Shown in pieces: positions 50,927-58,842 of a stretch of 64,000 nt of DNA. The stretch covers positions 124,001 to 188,000 of the forward strand of contig NZ_CP017946.1 of the NCBI RefSeq assembly GCF_003952665.1. The letters are read 5' to 3'. How positions within the stretch are numbered: the stretch's first letter is position 1; each line of letters begins with the position of its first letter. The position numbers and the translations under genes were made by a program. This DNA comes from Bosea sp. Tri-49. Lineage in GTDB: Bacteria; Pseudomonadota; Alphaproteobacteria; Rhizobiales; Beijerinckiaceae. The notes below the pieces were generated by a model. It saw nothing but the letters and a program-made list of their open reading frames with translations. It was not told the DNA's origin and made no database searches.

Positions 50927-51545
50927 CAAGGGCCGGCGGAGCATCGCCTGGCTGGCGATCGCGGCCGTCGCCACCATACCCGTGGTTGCGGCGGGGCTAA
51001 GCCCGCTCCAGCGCGGCCGCGAGCTTCTCTGGGTCATCGGCGGCATGGCCGGCGTCGTGGCGCTCAGCCTGCTGTTCGTGCAGCCGCTGCTGACCGCGAC
51101 CGCTCCGGTGCTGCTGCCCGCCGCGCGCGGCTTGCGCTGGCATCGCTGGGGCGGAATCGCGATCGTCGCCGCAGTCGCGCTGCATATCGGGGCGCTTTAC
51201 GCCTATAGCCCCGAGGATGTGATGGATGCGCTGCTCTTGGTCGCGCCGACGCCGTTCTCGCTCTACGGCGTGATCAGCCTGTGGTGCCTCGTCCTCACCG
51301 CCATCCTCGCCGCGACGCGCCGGCACTTGCGCTTCTCCCATCGGAACTGGCGCATCGCCCACAGCGTGCTGGCCGTGGCGATCGTCAGCGCAGGGGCGGT
51401 TCACGCAGTCCTGATCGAAGGGGCGATGGAAGATATCTCGAAGCTCGCGATCTGCATTGCCGCGCTGGCTGCGACCACGGTCGGCGCGCTCGAGATCAAT
51501 GTCCTCGGCCCGTTGCGCCGGCGCCGCAATCTGCTGCGGGCCTAG
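50907..51545 (+). CDS. Ferric-reductase-like transmembrane protein
   Basis: 212 residues with about six transmembrane helices. Histidines placed as in b-type heme membrane domains occur in LRWHRWGG, VALHIGAL, RIAHSVLA and AVHAVLI. No FAD/NAD domain is attached, so it would need another electron donor. Its start overlaps the dioxygenase-like gene by 20 bases, so the two are cotranscribed. Confidence 0.82.
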   Translation: MPASRADKGRRSIAWLAIAAVATIPVVAAGLSPLQRGRELLWVIGGMAGVVALSLLFVQPLLTATAPVLLPAARGLRWHRWGGIAIVAAVALHIGALYAYSPEDVMDALLLVAPTPFSLYGVISLWCLVLTAILAATRRHLRFSHRNWRIAHSVLAVAIVSAGAVHAVLIEGAMEDISKLAICIAALAATTVGALEINVLGPLRRRRNLLRA

Positions 51546-51649
51546 CTCGGCGCATTTTTGCCGATGGCGTGAGCGTTACCGGACCGGTGCGTTCCACGCT
51601 CGCGGCAAAGCCGTTGCGCGCCTGACCGCCCGGATGCTAGGCGTGCTGC

Positions 51650-51725
51650 GGGCCGGTAGCTCAATGGTTAGAGCTCGCTGCTCATAACAGCGCCGGTGCC
51701 GGTTCGAGTCCGGCCCGGCCCACCA
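51650..51725 (+). tRNA. tRNA with CAT anticodon (Met, or Ile2)
   Basis: 76 nt including encoded CCA. Acceptor GGGCCGG (51650-51656) pairs with CCGGCCC (51715-51721). The D arm is GCTC/GAGC, anticodon stem CGCTG/CAGCG with loop CTCATAA, and T arm GCCGG-TTCGAGT-CCGGC. CAT tRNAs can be Met or, with lysidine, Ile2; which is not decidable by eye. The island follows directly and a recombinase remnant lies 80 bases on, so this is the probable integration site. Confidence 0.93.
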
Positions 51726-51768
51726 TTCAAATTGCTAAGCATCTGATATCCCTCTGTCTTTTGAGATC

Positions 51769-51799
51769 ATTCCCGCACCGGATTTCAAGGTGCGGGAAT
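51769..51799. repeat. Inverted repeat beside the recombinase
   Basis: Arms ATTCCCGCACC (51769-51779) and GGTGCGGGAAT (51789-51799), perfect over 11 bases. It is between the tRNA and the recombinase remnant and may be a terminator for the latter or an arm-binding site for the integrase. Confidence 0.45.
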
Positions 51800-51807
51800 A
51801 GGATGTT

Positions 51808-52449
51808 CTAATCCTGTCCCGGTAGGAGCTTCGAAGCGGCGTGCTTCGCCAGTCGTTCGCGATTGGCTTTCCGGGTGTAGAGCGACGCCATCCGGCCTCC
51901 GCGCCACCCGAAAATGGCCTCCAGCTCGCTTTCTGAAGCGCCTTGTTCGGCCGCCCTGGTGGCACCCGCCTTGCGCAGGCCGTGGGCGCTACCCTTGACG
52001 TTGGTTTTTCGGCAAACGTCGCCGAACCAGTTGCCGAAGCTCTCCTTCGTAAAGCCTCGACCGTGTTCGCCGATGATGTAAGTCAGGTCGCCAGTGGGCG
52101 CGGCCGCAATTGAATCCTTGAGTGGCTGGAGCACCGGAATGACGACGGTCTCGCCGGTCTTCTCGGTCTTGATCGTGATGATGCCGTTGCGCACATGCTG
52201 CCGCCCGAGCTGGCAGGCGTCGCCGCGGCGCAGGCCGGTGTACAACAGGATATCGTAGGCCAGACGCTCGCGCGTTCCGGTGGCCCACTTCTCCTCAAAT
52301 GCGTCGCACTCGGCTTGCGTCCAAGCGTGATGGCCATCCGTGCGCGGTCGCGGGGACTTCACGCCCTGCGTCGGGTCGGCAGAGACGTAATCCCCTGGCG
52401 GATGATGGTCAGTTCGCACAGCACGGACTATCGCGCCCGCTCGCTGCAC
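51808..52449 (-). pseudogene. Tyrosine recombinase/integrase, N-terminally truncated
   Basis: The catalytic C-terminal half is intact: TGLRRGDACQL (first Arg), AHGLRKAG (His-x-x-Arg), IFGWRGG and the tyrosine in MASLYTRKAN. The N-terminal core-binding domain of about 130-150 residues is gone; recognisable similarity starts near 52400, where a fragment of an unrelated gene begins on the other strand. The protein is probably inactive. It is oriented toward the tRNA. Confidence 0.75.
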
Positions 52450-52662
52450 AGCACGGATCTTAAGAACTGGACGTGGGATGTAGCCCCCGCAGAGGGGACG
52501 TTGCCGCTAGGCCCGCTCGGGAGTTTCGACGACAAAGCCACGGCCTATCCAGCCTGCGTCCGCGTCGGCAATACCTACCACTGCTACTACACGGGCAATG
52601 GATATGGGCACGTCAATTTTGGGCCGACCGGCATCGGCTATTGTACCGCTTCGGCGGTCTAA
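52402..52662 (+). pseudogene. C-terminal fragment of a GH43-like beta-propeller protein
   Basis: In one frame the fragment reads SLHSTDLKNWTWDVAPAEG, YHCYYTGNGYG and GPTGIGYCTASAV with TAA at 52660-52662. The RSLHSTDLKNW-type and YYTGNGYG-type blades resemble five-bladed glycoside hydrolase propellers. The N-terminal part is missing, cut at the junction with the recombinase remnant. Confidence 0.6.
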
Positions 52663-52767
52663 GAAGGCTCGCATCTGCATACAATATTTTTAACCTGGAA
52701 CCAGCATGCCTACTGGTCATCGCGTGGTTGCAACGTATAAAGCGGGTTGTGCAACCGAGGGGCAGTA

Positions 52768-53958
52768 ATGCGGCGGGGTCACATCCCGGAATTGGATGGC
52801 GTGCGTGGTCTCGCCTGCCTTCTGGTCATCTTTCTGCACGTCGTTATTGCGCCGCTTCCGCTGTCACCGGGGAGCTGGTTTGATCTCGCCCGGTTTCGCA
52901 TCCAGCCCTTTCTCATCGGGGGCGTCGACCTGTTCTTCATCCTGTCCGGATTCCTGATTGCCGGAATTCTGATGGATAGCCGCTCATCGCCGAATTATTT
53001 CCGCTCGTTTTGGCTCGCGCGAGCATCGCGGATTTTCCCGGTTTATTACCTGATGATCGCATTCTCGCTCGTCATGAACTGGGTCAACGCGAACTATCCT
53101 TCGGTAACGGCTCATCTCGTGGGCCATGCGACGTTGTCGATCTGGTATTATGTTGCATTTGTGCAGAACTTTGCTCTGGCGCTCTTGCCGGGCGGACGAG
53201 CTTCCCTAGGGGTTACCTGGTCTCTGGCTATCGAAGAGCAGTTCTACTTGGTACTGCCGTTCCTGGTGCTACTGTTTCGGCGCCGGGCGCTCGTGGCTCT
53301 GGCGATTGGTATCATTCTCGCGACGCCTGTCATTCGGGCGTGGGTGGTTCAGAGCGTCAATTGGAACGCAGGCTATATCATCACTGTTTGCCGTCTCGAC
53401 GCTTTGATGATGGGCTTTCTGGTTGCGTGCATTGTGCGGCACGATCGATCTCTGGATTTGGCGAGGCGAGCGCAGTGGTCGCTGAACTGGCTCGCAGTCT
53501 TCCTTATCGTGCTGCAGCTCGCCGATTTTTGGGGTGCGGTTGGCCAAATTTTGGAGCGTTCCGGTAATTCGACGGTCGCGCTGGTCCTTATCTGCGCTCA
53601 GTACCCTCTGATAAATCTCGCGATGGCGTGCTTGCTGCTGAACGTCTTCACGCGCGAGGCGGGGCCGTTGCGCTGGGTGTTCAAGACAAAAATACTCATG
53701 ACGGCCGGCTTAGTCTCGTACGGCGCCTACATGTACCATCAGGTCGTCAACAATGCGCTTTGGGGCTTGCTCTATGGCACGGGGCCTTCTTTCAAGGGCT
53801 GGCATCATATCTACATGCCGGTCTTAGTGCTGATGATCACCGCCGTGATCTCGTGGCTTTCCCTACGCTATTTCGAGATGCCTGTGCGCCGCTGGGCCAA
53901 GGAGCGCCGCGCGATTGACCGCGCATCGATAGGAACCATGGCAGCAGAGCGGGGCTAA
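52768..53958 (+). CDS. Acyltransferase-3 (OafA/YrhL) family membrane protein
   Basis: 396 residues with about ten transmembrane helices. Family landmarks: PELDGVRGLACLLVIFLH at the N-terminus (catalytic His), GGVDLFFILSGFLIAGIL, and TWSLAIEEQFYLVLPF. It would O-acylate a surface sugar or lipid. ATG 52768 follows GAGGGG. Local GC is lower than in the flanks; the gene looks acquired. Confidence 0.9.
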   Translation: MRRGHIPELDGVRGLACLLVIFLHVVIAPLPLSPGSWFDLARFRIQPFLIGGVDLFFILSGFLIAGILMDSRSSPNYFRSFWLARASRIFPVYYLMIAFSLVMNWVNANYPSVTAHLVGHATLSIWYYVAFVQNFALALLPGGRASLGVTWSLAIEEQFYLVLPFLVLLFRRRALVALAIGIILATPVIRAWVVQSVNWNAGYIITVCRLDALMMGFLVACIVRHDRSLDLARRAQWSLNWLAVFLIVLQLADFWGAVGQILERSGNSTVALVLICAQYPLINLAMACLLLNVFTREAGPLRWVFKTKILMTAGLVSYGAYMYHQVVNNALWGLLYGTGPSFKGWHHIYMPVLVLMITAVISWLSLRYFEMPVRRWAKERRAIDRASIGTMAAERG

Positions 53959-53990
53959 CTCCTCGCAAGCGCTTTTCCATCAAGTCGATA

Positions 53991-54013
53991 AGCCGCCTCC
54001 GGGCGGCTTTTTC
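53991..54013 (+). terminator. Rho-independent terminator after the acyltransferase
   Basis: AGCCGCC (53991-53997) pairs with GGCGGCT (54002-54008), a four-base loop, then a T-rich tail. It is close in front of the next gene, whose ribosome-binding site lies at 54021-54025. Confidence 0.82.
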
Positions 54014-54029
54014 TTTGCCCGGAGGCCCT

Positions 54030-54428
54030 ATGAGGCTGCTGTTCTGGCTCTCGCTGGCCCTGATCGTGGGGCCGGGCGCTAAACCCGCATGGGCGCATAG
54101 CTGGTACCCGGCTTCCTGTTGCTCTGGGGTCGACTGCGCGCCAGTCAGCCCGAGCGCCGTCCGAGAGAGCGCCGGGGGATATGTCGTCACCGTCGCTCCC
54201 GGCTCGCACCCAATGTGGCGCAACGACCGTCCCGCGCCCCTAGTCGTCCGCATCTCCCGCAGGCCGAGCGAAGCCTTGGCCGACGACGTGCCACTGTGCG
54301 CCGTCTGCGACGACGTCCGGTACGCCAATGAGGCGACGGCAGTCCGTGCGCTCGGTGGTCGAGCGGTGATGCTGCTGCGGCGCGGTGCGGGCTCGAAGAG
54401 TGGCTTCGGCTACCAGGGAGTATTTTGA
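54030..54428 (+). CDS. Phage-type small exported cysteine-rich protein
   Basis: 132 residues. Signal peptide MRLLFWLSLALIVGPGAKPA (cleavage at AWA), then HSWYPASCCSGVDCAPVSP. The HSWYP-CC-DC pattern is frequent in rhizobial prophage and phage-remnant loci, function unknown. GGAGG four bases before ATG 54030. It supports a phage contribution to the island. Confidence 0.72.
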   Translation: MRLLFWLSLALIVGPGAKPAWAHSWYPASCCSGVDCAPVSPSAVRESAGGYVVTVAPGSHPMWRNDRPAPLVVRISRRPSEALADDVPLCAVCDDVRYANEATAVRALGGRAVMLLRRGAGSKSGFGYQGVF

Positions 54429-54584
54429 CGCCGCTCGTCAGAGTAGACGAGCCTTGAACCTGCCTGCGGGATGATATGCGGTTTTACCAGCATTATTCGC
54501 CAGCCGGCACTGGCTTGTGGGTCAGCCAATTTGTTATAGCAAACACATCACCAAGGCGGCACTTGCCGACAGGATGGCTATATT

Positions 54585-57581
54585 TTGAGCAATGCATTCT
54601 CGGATGGCAACCCGGTTCAGGAGCTGATCGTATTCCTGGCGGTGGTTATGCTGGGCATCTGCTTTATAAATTTGTTGCGCCGAAGTGGTGCGCCTGACGC
54701 GCGCTCGCTGATGGCTCTTGCCAGCTTTCTGCGAAGAAAGCGGGCGTTCCCAGAGCATGATTTTACTTCAGATTTTGCGATGGTGGATCTCGCGCGAATC
54801 GCCGTCGGCCTCTTAGCGACGATCCGGTATGGCGAAATCTTCATCAGCGGCTGGATGGTTGGGAGTGCTTCAACCGCGGCGCTGGCCGGCGTGATGGTGC
54901 TGATGGCGCTATGCGTGCTGTTCGGTTTCATGACGCCGCTTGCAGTCTTCCTGCTCATGTCGACGTCAAACATTCTCGTCGATAACCTCCTCGGTGCATC
55001 CACGCTCGGCACGATGGTCATGTCGATCGTCCTGCTCCTGCTCCTGCTCGCACCGGCTGGCCGGCGTATATCGGCGGATAGCTTACTCGTCGCGCGGCAC
55101 GGATTACTCGCCAGGACTGTCTTATTGCAATGGCGGATTACAGGCGATCCAAGCAGTGACCGCCTCGTCATTGCAAAAATTGCCGCGATTTTTGCGTATT
55201 ACTGCGTGTGCATTTATTCGGTCACGTGGCACCTTCAAGACGAGGCTTGGCTTTCAGGCATGGTCATTGCCCGGGTCATGCTCTCGCCCGTATCAAACCC
55301 GGAACTTAACGAACAAGTATGGCGCCTGTATCAATTCAGCCCGTGGCTCGTCGTGAGCCTAAGCCGAATTTCAATCTATGGCATGTTTGCGTGGTATATC
55401 TTGGTCTTGCCTGGATTATTGATGGGTAAGGTGGTCCGTGCATTCGTGATCTGGTGGGGGCTTGCCTTTTTCCTGATCAGTACATTCGTTCTGCCACTTA
55501 GATTCTTAGGGTGGTATGAACTTGTTTTCTGGTTTGTGCTCTTCTTCCCTGCCCAATGGCTTGTCGGACGCAAACCGCTTTCGCTCGCTATTCTGTTTGA
55601 TGATCGATGCAATCTTTGCGATCGCACGGTGCGCTTTCTTGCGTTGATCGATATTTTTGGGCAATGCGAATTTCGTCCCATCAGGCGCAATACGTCCTTT
55701 GCGGCTGAACACGGCGTGACTCTCGCCGAGGGTTTGACCGACCTTGTCGGTATCGATCTTCATAGCGGCCGCCGCTACGACGGGTACGAACTTTATCTCA
55801 GGCTGGTTCGGCGCCTGCCGCTGTTATGGCCGGCCCTGATCCCGCTCGAGCTTGGTCGGCGGCTGTGGATCGGTCCGTGGCTCTATCGCCTTGTTGCTGA
55901 TCGCCGCATTGCCATGTTTGGCATTTGCACCACATCGGCAATTCCTGACCGTTTCACCGCTGCTCGCCAGTCAGTTTCGACAGCCGATCAAACTCGAACC
56001 TGGCCCGTTATGATATCGAGCCTGCTGGTGGCATTGGCGGCGCTATCGCTAGCTTTCCTCGTGCGGCTTCCGGTAGCCGGTTCCGACGACAATCCGAGCT
56101 TCTTGTCGCGCCTTTCTCGGACGGTGATAGGTTCGGCTCCATTGGGGTTCGGTGTTGGGAAGATTAATGTTTTCAACGAAAGCGATTTGCGCCTGTTTAG
56201 GACGAGCATATCGTTTCAATTCACTGATCGGAATCATCGAATTATCGATGTACCTGAAACTTTGACCTCGGTCGAAAGCTTCACTGACAGAGAGGGGTAT
56301 CAGCTCGTTGCGTATCTGAGGGCGATGTCGAGGGCAAATATTGGCTGCGATTCGAAGTATCTTTCTAGATTGGGTGAAATATATAGCGAATCTACGTTCG
56401 CTCGTGCGGTTAATTTTCACGCAGAACTTGCGGTTATTTCATTTATTCTGAATCCATGGCCTAGCAATGATGACCTTCTTAACTATCGATCGGTGTCTTC
56501 CGTTAAAAAATTGCTGTGCCGAAGCGTGTTCGAGTTGCCGACGGGTAATCTGGTATCTCTCGAATTCGATCAGGCGGGTGTCAACAAGGCACTAAAGAGG
56601 GCCAATCTGCCTCGTGTCTTTTCCGCTTCCGGAATGTCGCTGGCGTTGTCCTATCCGTGCCGGGCTGATGCCGCCTGGATCAATACGGTGGTCGAGACGG
56701 ATCGGCGCTTCGTTAGAAATCGGGCGCTGGTGGCTGCGGCGCTTGAGCTCATACCGGAACGCTATGGCGAGTTCGAACTCGCCTGTGCTGCGCGCGTCTA
56801 TGCCGTGGTGGAACGCGAGCCGCGCCTTGCTGACCCAACCGTATTACGTGGCAACCCTGCGAGCTGCACAGCTGGTCTTGCACTCCTGCGGGAGTTCCAA
56901 AGCATCGATGCTGGACTGGGCAGTCTTAAGCCCGAGATCGATGCAACTCTCGCCGCAGCGGAGGGAGCAGAGGCCGCAGGGAATTGGGCAACCTGCGTTG
57001 CAGCTGCCGCCACCGGACGCGCACGTTTGTGGGCCGCGATGCTGACCACACAATCATCGACGGGCAGTCTGTCACCTCTCGAAATGGCTCAGGCAGATTT
57101 GGACGAAGCATTAAAGAGGGCCGATCTGCCTCGTGTCTTTTCCGCCTCCGGGATGTCGTTGGCGTCAACCTATCCGTGCCGGGCTGATGCCGCCTGGATC
57201 AACACAGTGGTCGAGACGGATCAGCGTTTCGTTACAAATCAGGCGCTGGTGGCTGCGGCGCTTGATCTCATACCGGAACGCCATGGGGAATTCGAGCTCG
57301 CTTGCGCTGCTCGCATCTATGCCGTGGTCGAGCGCGAGCCGCGGCTTACTGATCCAGCTGTACTGATTGGCAACCCTGCGAGCTGCAGAGCTGGCCTTGC
57401 ACTCTTGCGGGAGTTCCAAAGCATCGATGCTGGATTAGGCAAGCTTAAGCCCGAGCTCGACGCAAACCTCACCGCAGCGGAGGGCGCCGAGGCCGCGGGA
57501 AATTGGTCGATATGCGTTGCAGCTACTGCCACCGGACGCGCGCGCTTGTGGGCAGCGATGCTGACCACGCATTCGAAGTGA
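54585..57581 (+). CDS. Large membrane protein: HTTM-like domain, DUF393, two C-terminal repeats
   Basis: 998 residues. Residues 15-330 contain many transmembrane helices in the style of HTTM proteins. A DUF393 (DCC1-like) domain follows, with the redox motif CNLC at 342-345 in ILFDDRCNLCDRTVRFL. One more helix is at 475-495. Residues 668-823 and 841-996 are two repeats of 156 residues, about 86% identical, of a domain I do not recognise. Start is a TTG at 54585; ATG 54648 is an alternative. GC is low for the window, consistent with transfer. A membrane thiol-disulfide role is suggested only by DUF393. Confidence 0.8.
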   Translation: MSNAFSDGNPVQELIVFLAVVMLGICFINLLRRSGAPDARSLMALASFLRRKRAFPEHDFTSDFAMVDLARIAVGLLATIRYGEIFISGWMVGSASTAALAGVMVLMALCVLFGFMTPLAVFLLMSTSNILVDNLLGASTLGTMVMSIVLLLLLLAPAGRRISADSLLVARHGLLARTVLLQWRITGDPSSDRLVIAKIAAIFAYYCVCIYSVTWHLQDEAWLSGMVIARVMLSPVSNPELNEQVWRLYQFSPWLVVSLSRISIYGMFAWYILVLPGLLMGKVVRAFVIWWGLAFFLISTFVLPLRFLGWYELVFWFVLFFPAQWLVGRKPLSLAILFDDRCNLCDRTVRFLALIDIFGQCEFRPIRRNTSFAAEHGVTLAEGLTDLVGIDLHSGRRYDGYELYLRLVRRLPLLWPALIPLELGRRLWIGPWLYRLVADRRIAMFGICTTSAIPDRFTAARQSVSTADQTRTWPVMISSLLVALAALSLAFLVRLPVAGSDDNPSFLSRLSRTVIGSAPLGFGVGKINVFNESDLRLFRTSISFQFTDRNHRIIDVPETLTSVESFTDREGYQLVAYLRAMSRANIGCDSKYLSRLGEIYSESTFARAVNFHAELAVISFILNPWPSNDDLLNYRSVSSVKKLLCRSVFELPTGNLVSLEFDQAGVNKALKRANLPRVFSASGMSLALSYPCRADAAWINTVVETDRRFVRNRALVAAALELIPERYGEFELACAARVYAVVEREPRLADPTVLRGNPASCTAGLALLREFQSIDAGLGSLKPEIDATLAAAEGAEAAGNWATCVAAAATGRARLWAAMLTTQSSTGSLSPLEMAQADLDEALKRADLPRVFSASGMSLASTYPCRADAAWINTVVETDQRFVTNQALVAAALDLIPERHGEFELACAARIYAVVEREPRLTDPAVLIGNPASCRAGLALLREFQSIDAGLGKLKPELDANLTAAEGAEAAGNWSICVAATATGRARLWAAMLTTHSK
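56586..57053 (+). repeat. In-gene tandem repeat, unit 1
   Basis: Encodes residues 668-823 of the large membrane protein. The unit recurs 519 bases later with about 134 of 156 residues identical and a shared linker motif (SLEFDQAG / PLEMAQAD) in front. Confidence 0.85.
57105..57572 (+). repeat. In-gene tandem repeat, unit 2
   Basis: Encodes residues 841-996, three codons from the stop. High identity with unit 1 at both DNA and protein level points to a recent duplication. Confidence 0.85.
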
Positions 57582-57639
57582 ACTCCGTTCTTCGGTCGAT
57601 CTCTCTCGATGCTCGCCGGCACGCTGTCGGATCGCCCCG

Positions 57640-57814
57640 TGGGCTCGAAAAGTGAGAAAGAGGCCGGCAATGCGGGCGAGGTGACGCACCGTTTCAGGTT
57701 CGCACCTTGGCGGATCATGAGCTATCTCGTTTTTTCGGACGAGGAGCAGGCTTTCGTGTTCGAGAGCTATCTGAATCCGCCTCTGGCTGCGCCTTTGCGA
57801 AGAAGCGCCTGTAG
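57640..57814 (+). pseudogene. GIY-YIG nuclease remnant, frameshifted
   Basis: In one frame AGEVTHRFRFAPWRIMSYLV and FSDEEQAFVFESYL match the C-terminal half of GIY-YIG endonucleases. The expected ending SGSGRAFAKKRL is found in another frame as SASGCAFAKKRL, stop TAG at 57812-57814. The N-terminal half with the GIY and YIG motifs is missing or unrecognisable. A broken gene at the island's right edge. Confidence 0.7.
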
Positions 57815-57864
57815 CCTTCGGGCTAAACCTTGGCGAGTCGAAGGTAAAATCGCGACTCTTTGCT

Positions 57865-58143
57865 CTAGCCCATGACGATATCATTATATTCCGGATGCCG
57901 GCTGACCCAGCCGGCCATGAAGGAGCAGCGCGGCACGACCTTGCGGCCCGACGCCCGGATCTGCTCGAAGACGCCCTTGGCCAGCCGCGAGCCTACCCCC
58001 TGGCCTGAGAGCGCTTGGGGAACCTCGGTGTGGGTGAGCACGACGCGGTCACCGTCGAGCCGGTAATAGGCGAGGGCGAGCTCGTCGCCGACAGCGAGTT
58101 CGAAACGGTTCTGGTCGGGCTGGTCGACGACGCCGGTATCCAT
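57865..58143 (-). CDS. Small GNAT-type acetyltransferase
   Basis: 92 residues of the short YidJ/Acetyltransf_CG type: ELALAYYRLDGDRVVLTHTE, VPQALSGQGVGSRLAKGVFE and CSFMAGWVSRHPEY. The family is found in many bacteria with unknown substrate. ATG 58143 follows GAGGA. Chromosomal core-like base use resumes here. Confidence 0.85.
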   Translation of the reverse strand: MDTGVVDQPDQNRFELAVGDELALAYYRLDGDRVVLTHTEVPQALSGQGVGSRLAKGVFEQIRASGRKVVPRCSFMAGWVSRHPEYNDIVMG

Positions 58144-58256
58144 GGCAGTTCCTCTCATAGTTTGCCGCATCCAGACGATTCAGATGCAGGCCGGGCAGCA
58201 ATGTGGAGGGGGCCCCGGCTCGGGGCAAGCGAGCCTTCATTGGCCCCCGGCAGCGC

Positions 58257-58288
58257 AAAAAAAAAGCGGCCGGAGTTCTCCGGCCGCT
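58257..58288 (-). terminator. Rho-independent terminator, minus strand
   Basis: AGCGGCCGGA (58265-58274) and TCCGGCCGCT (58279-58288) pair perfectly; on the minus strand nine T follow. It ends the exported-protein gene at 58317-58763. Confidence 0.9.
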
Positions 58289-58316
58289 GTCTTCAATCCC
58301 GTGCGGGCTGTCCGCC

Positions 58317-58763
58317 TTACTTGAACGCGATCACCACGCCGTCGGCGCCGATCGTGGCCTGCAGGCCCTGGCGGCGCGTGTCGAGGCTGAGGGTCACGCC
58401 CTTGTCGTTTTTGAGCCAGACACGGCCCTGGCCAGCGCGGCCGACCGCCCAGCCTTCCTTGAGCTGGACGTAGGGGCCGGCGAGGTCGTTGCGCTCGGTC
58501 AGGCCGTAGACGCGCCCGCTGGCGACGACGCGCGCTGCGCCGATGCCGCCGATGCCGAGTCCGCCGACCGAGATCGGATAGGAGCGGCCGCGATAGGTGA
58601 AGGTGCCACCGCCGAGCTCGCCGGAGGCGATGAAGGCGACGGAGATCTGTTCGATCTTGACCGTGCCGGTCTGCGGGCCGAGCGTGCGCGGCTGGGCCAT
58701 GGCGGAGCCGGTGACGAGGGCAAGCGCAGCAGCGCCGGCGAAGAGGGACTTGATGGCGGGCAC
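58317..58763 (-). CDS. Exported protein of unknown function
   Basis: 148 residues from GTG 58763, selected because AAGGAG lies eight bases before it; ATG 58787 would put that sequence inside the gene. Signal peptide around PAIKSLFAGAAALALVTGSA, cleavage MAQ. The mature part is beta-rich and Gly-rich (SVGGLGIGGIGAARVVASGR). Family not recognised. Ended by a clear terminator. Confidence 0.75.
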   Translation of the reverse strand: MPAIKSLFAGAAALALVTGSAMAQPRTLGPQTGTVKIEQISVAFIASGELGGGTFTYRGRSYPISVGGLGIGGIGAARVVASGRVYGLTERNDLAGPYVQLKEGWAVGRAGQGRVWLKNDKGVTLSLDTRRQGLQATIGADGVVIAFK

Positions 58764-58842
58764 GGTCAGTACTCCTTGGTGATGCAACGGAGTCTACAAC
58801 TGCCGGGAAGTCCGGCAGTTCCGTGTGCCCGCCTCGCAAGGC

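Noticed and set aside
51650..51725. Search for a duplicate of the tRNA 3' end as attR downstream
   Set aside because: No second copy of the T-arm/acceptor sequence was seen between 51.7 and 64 kb by eye.
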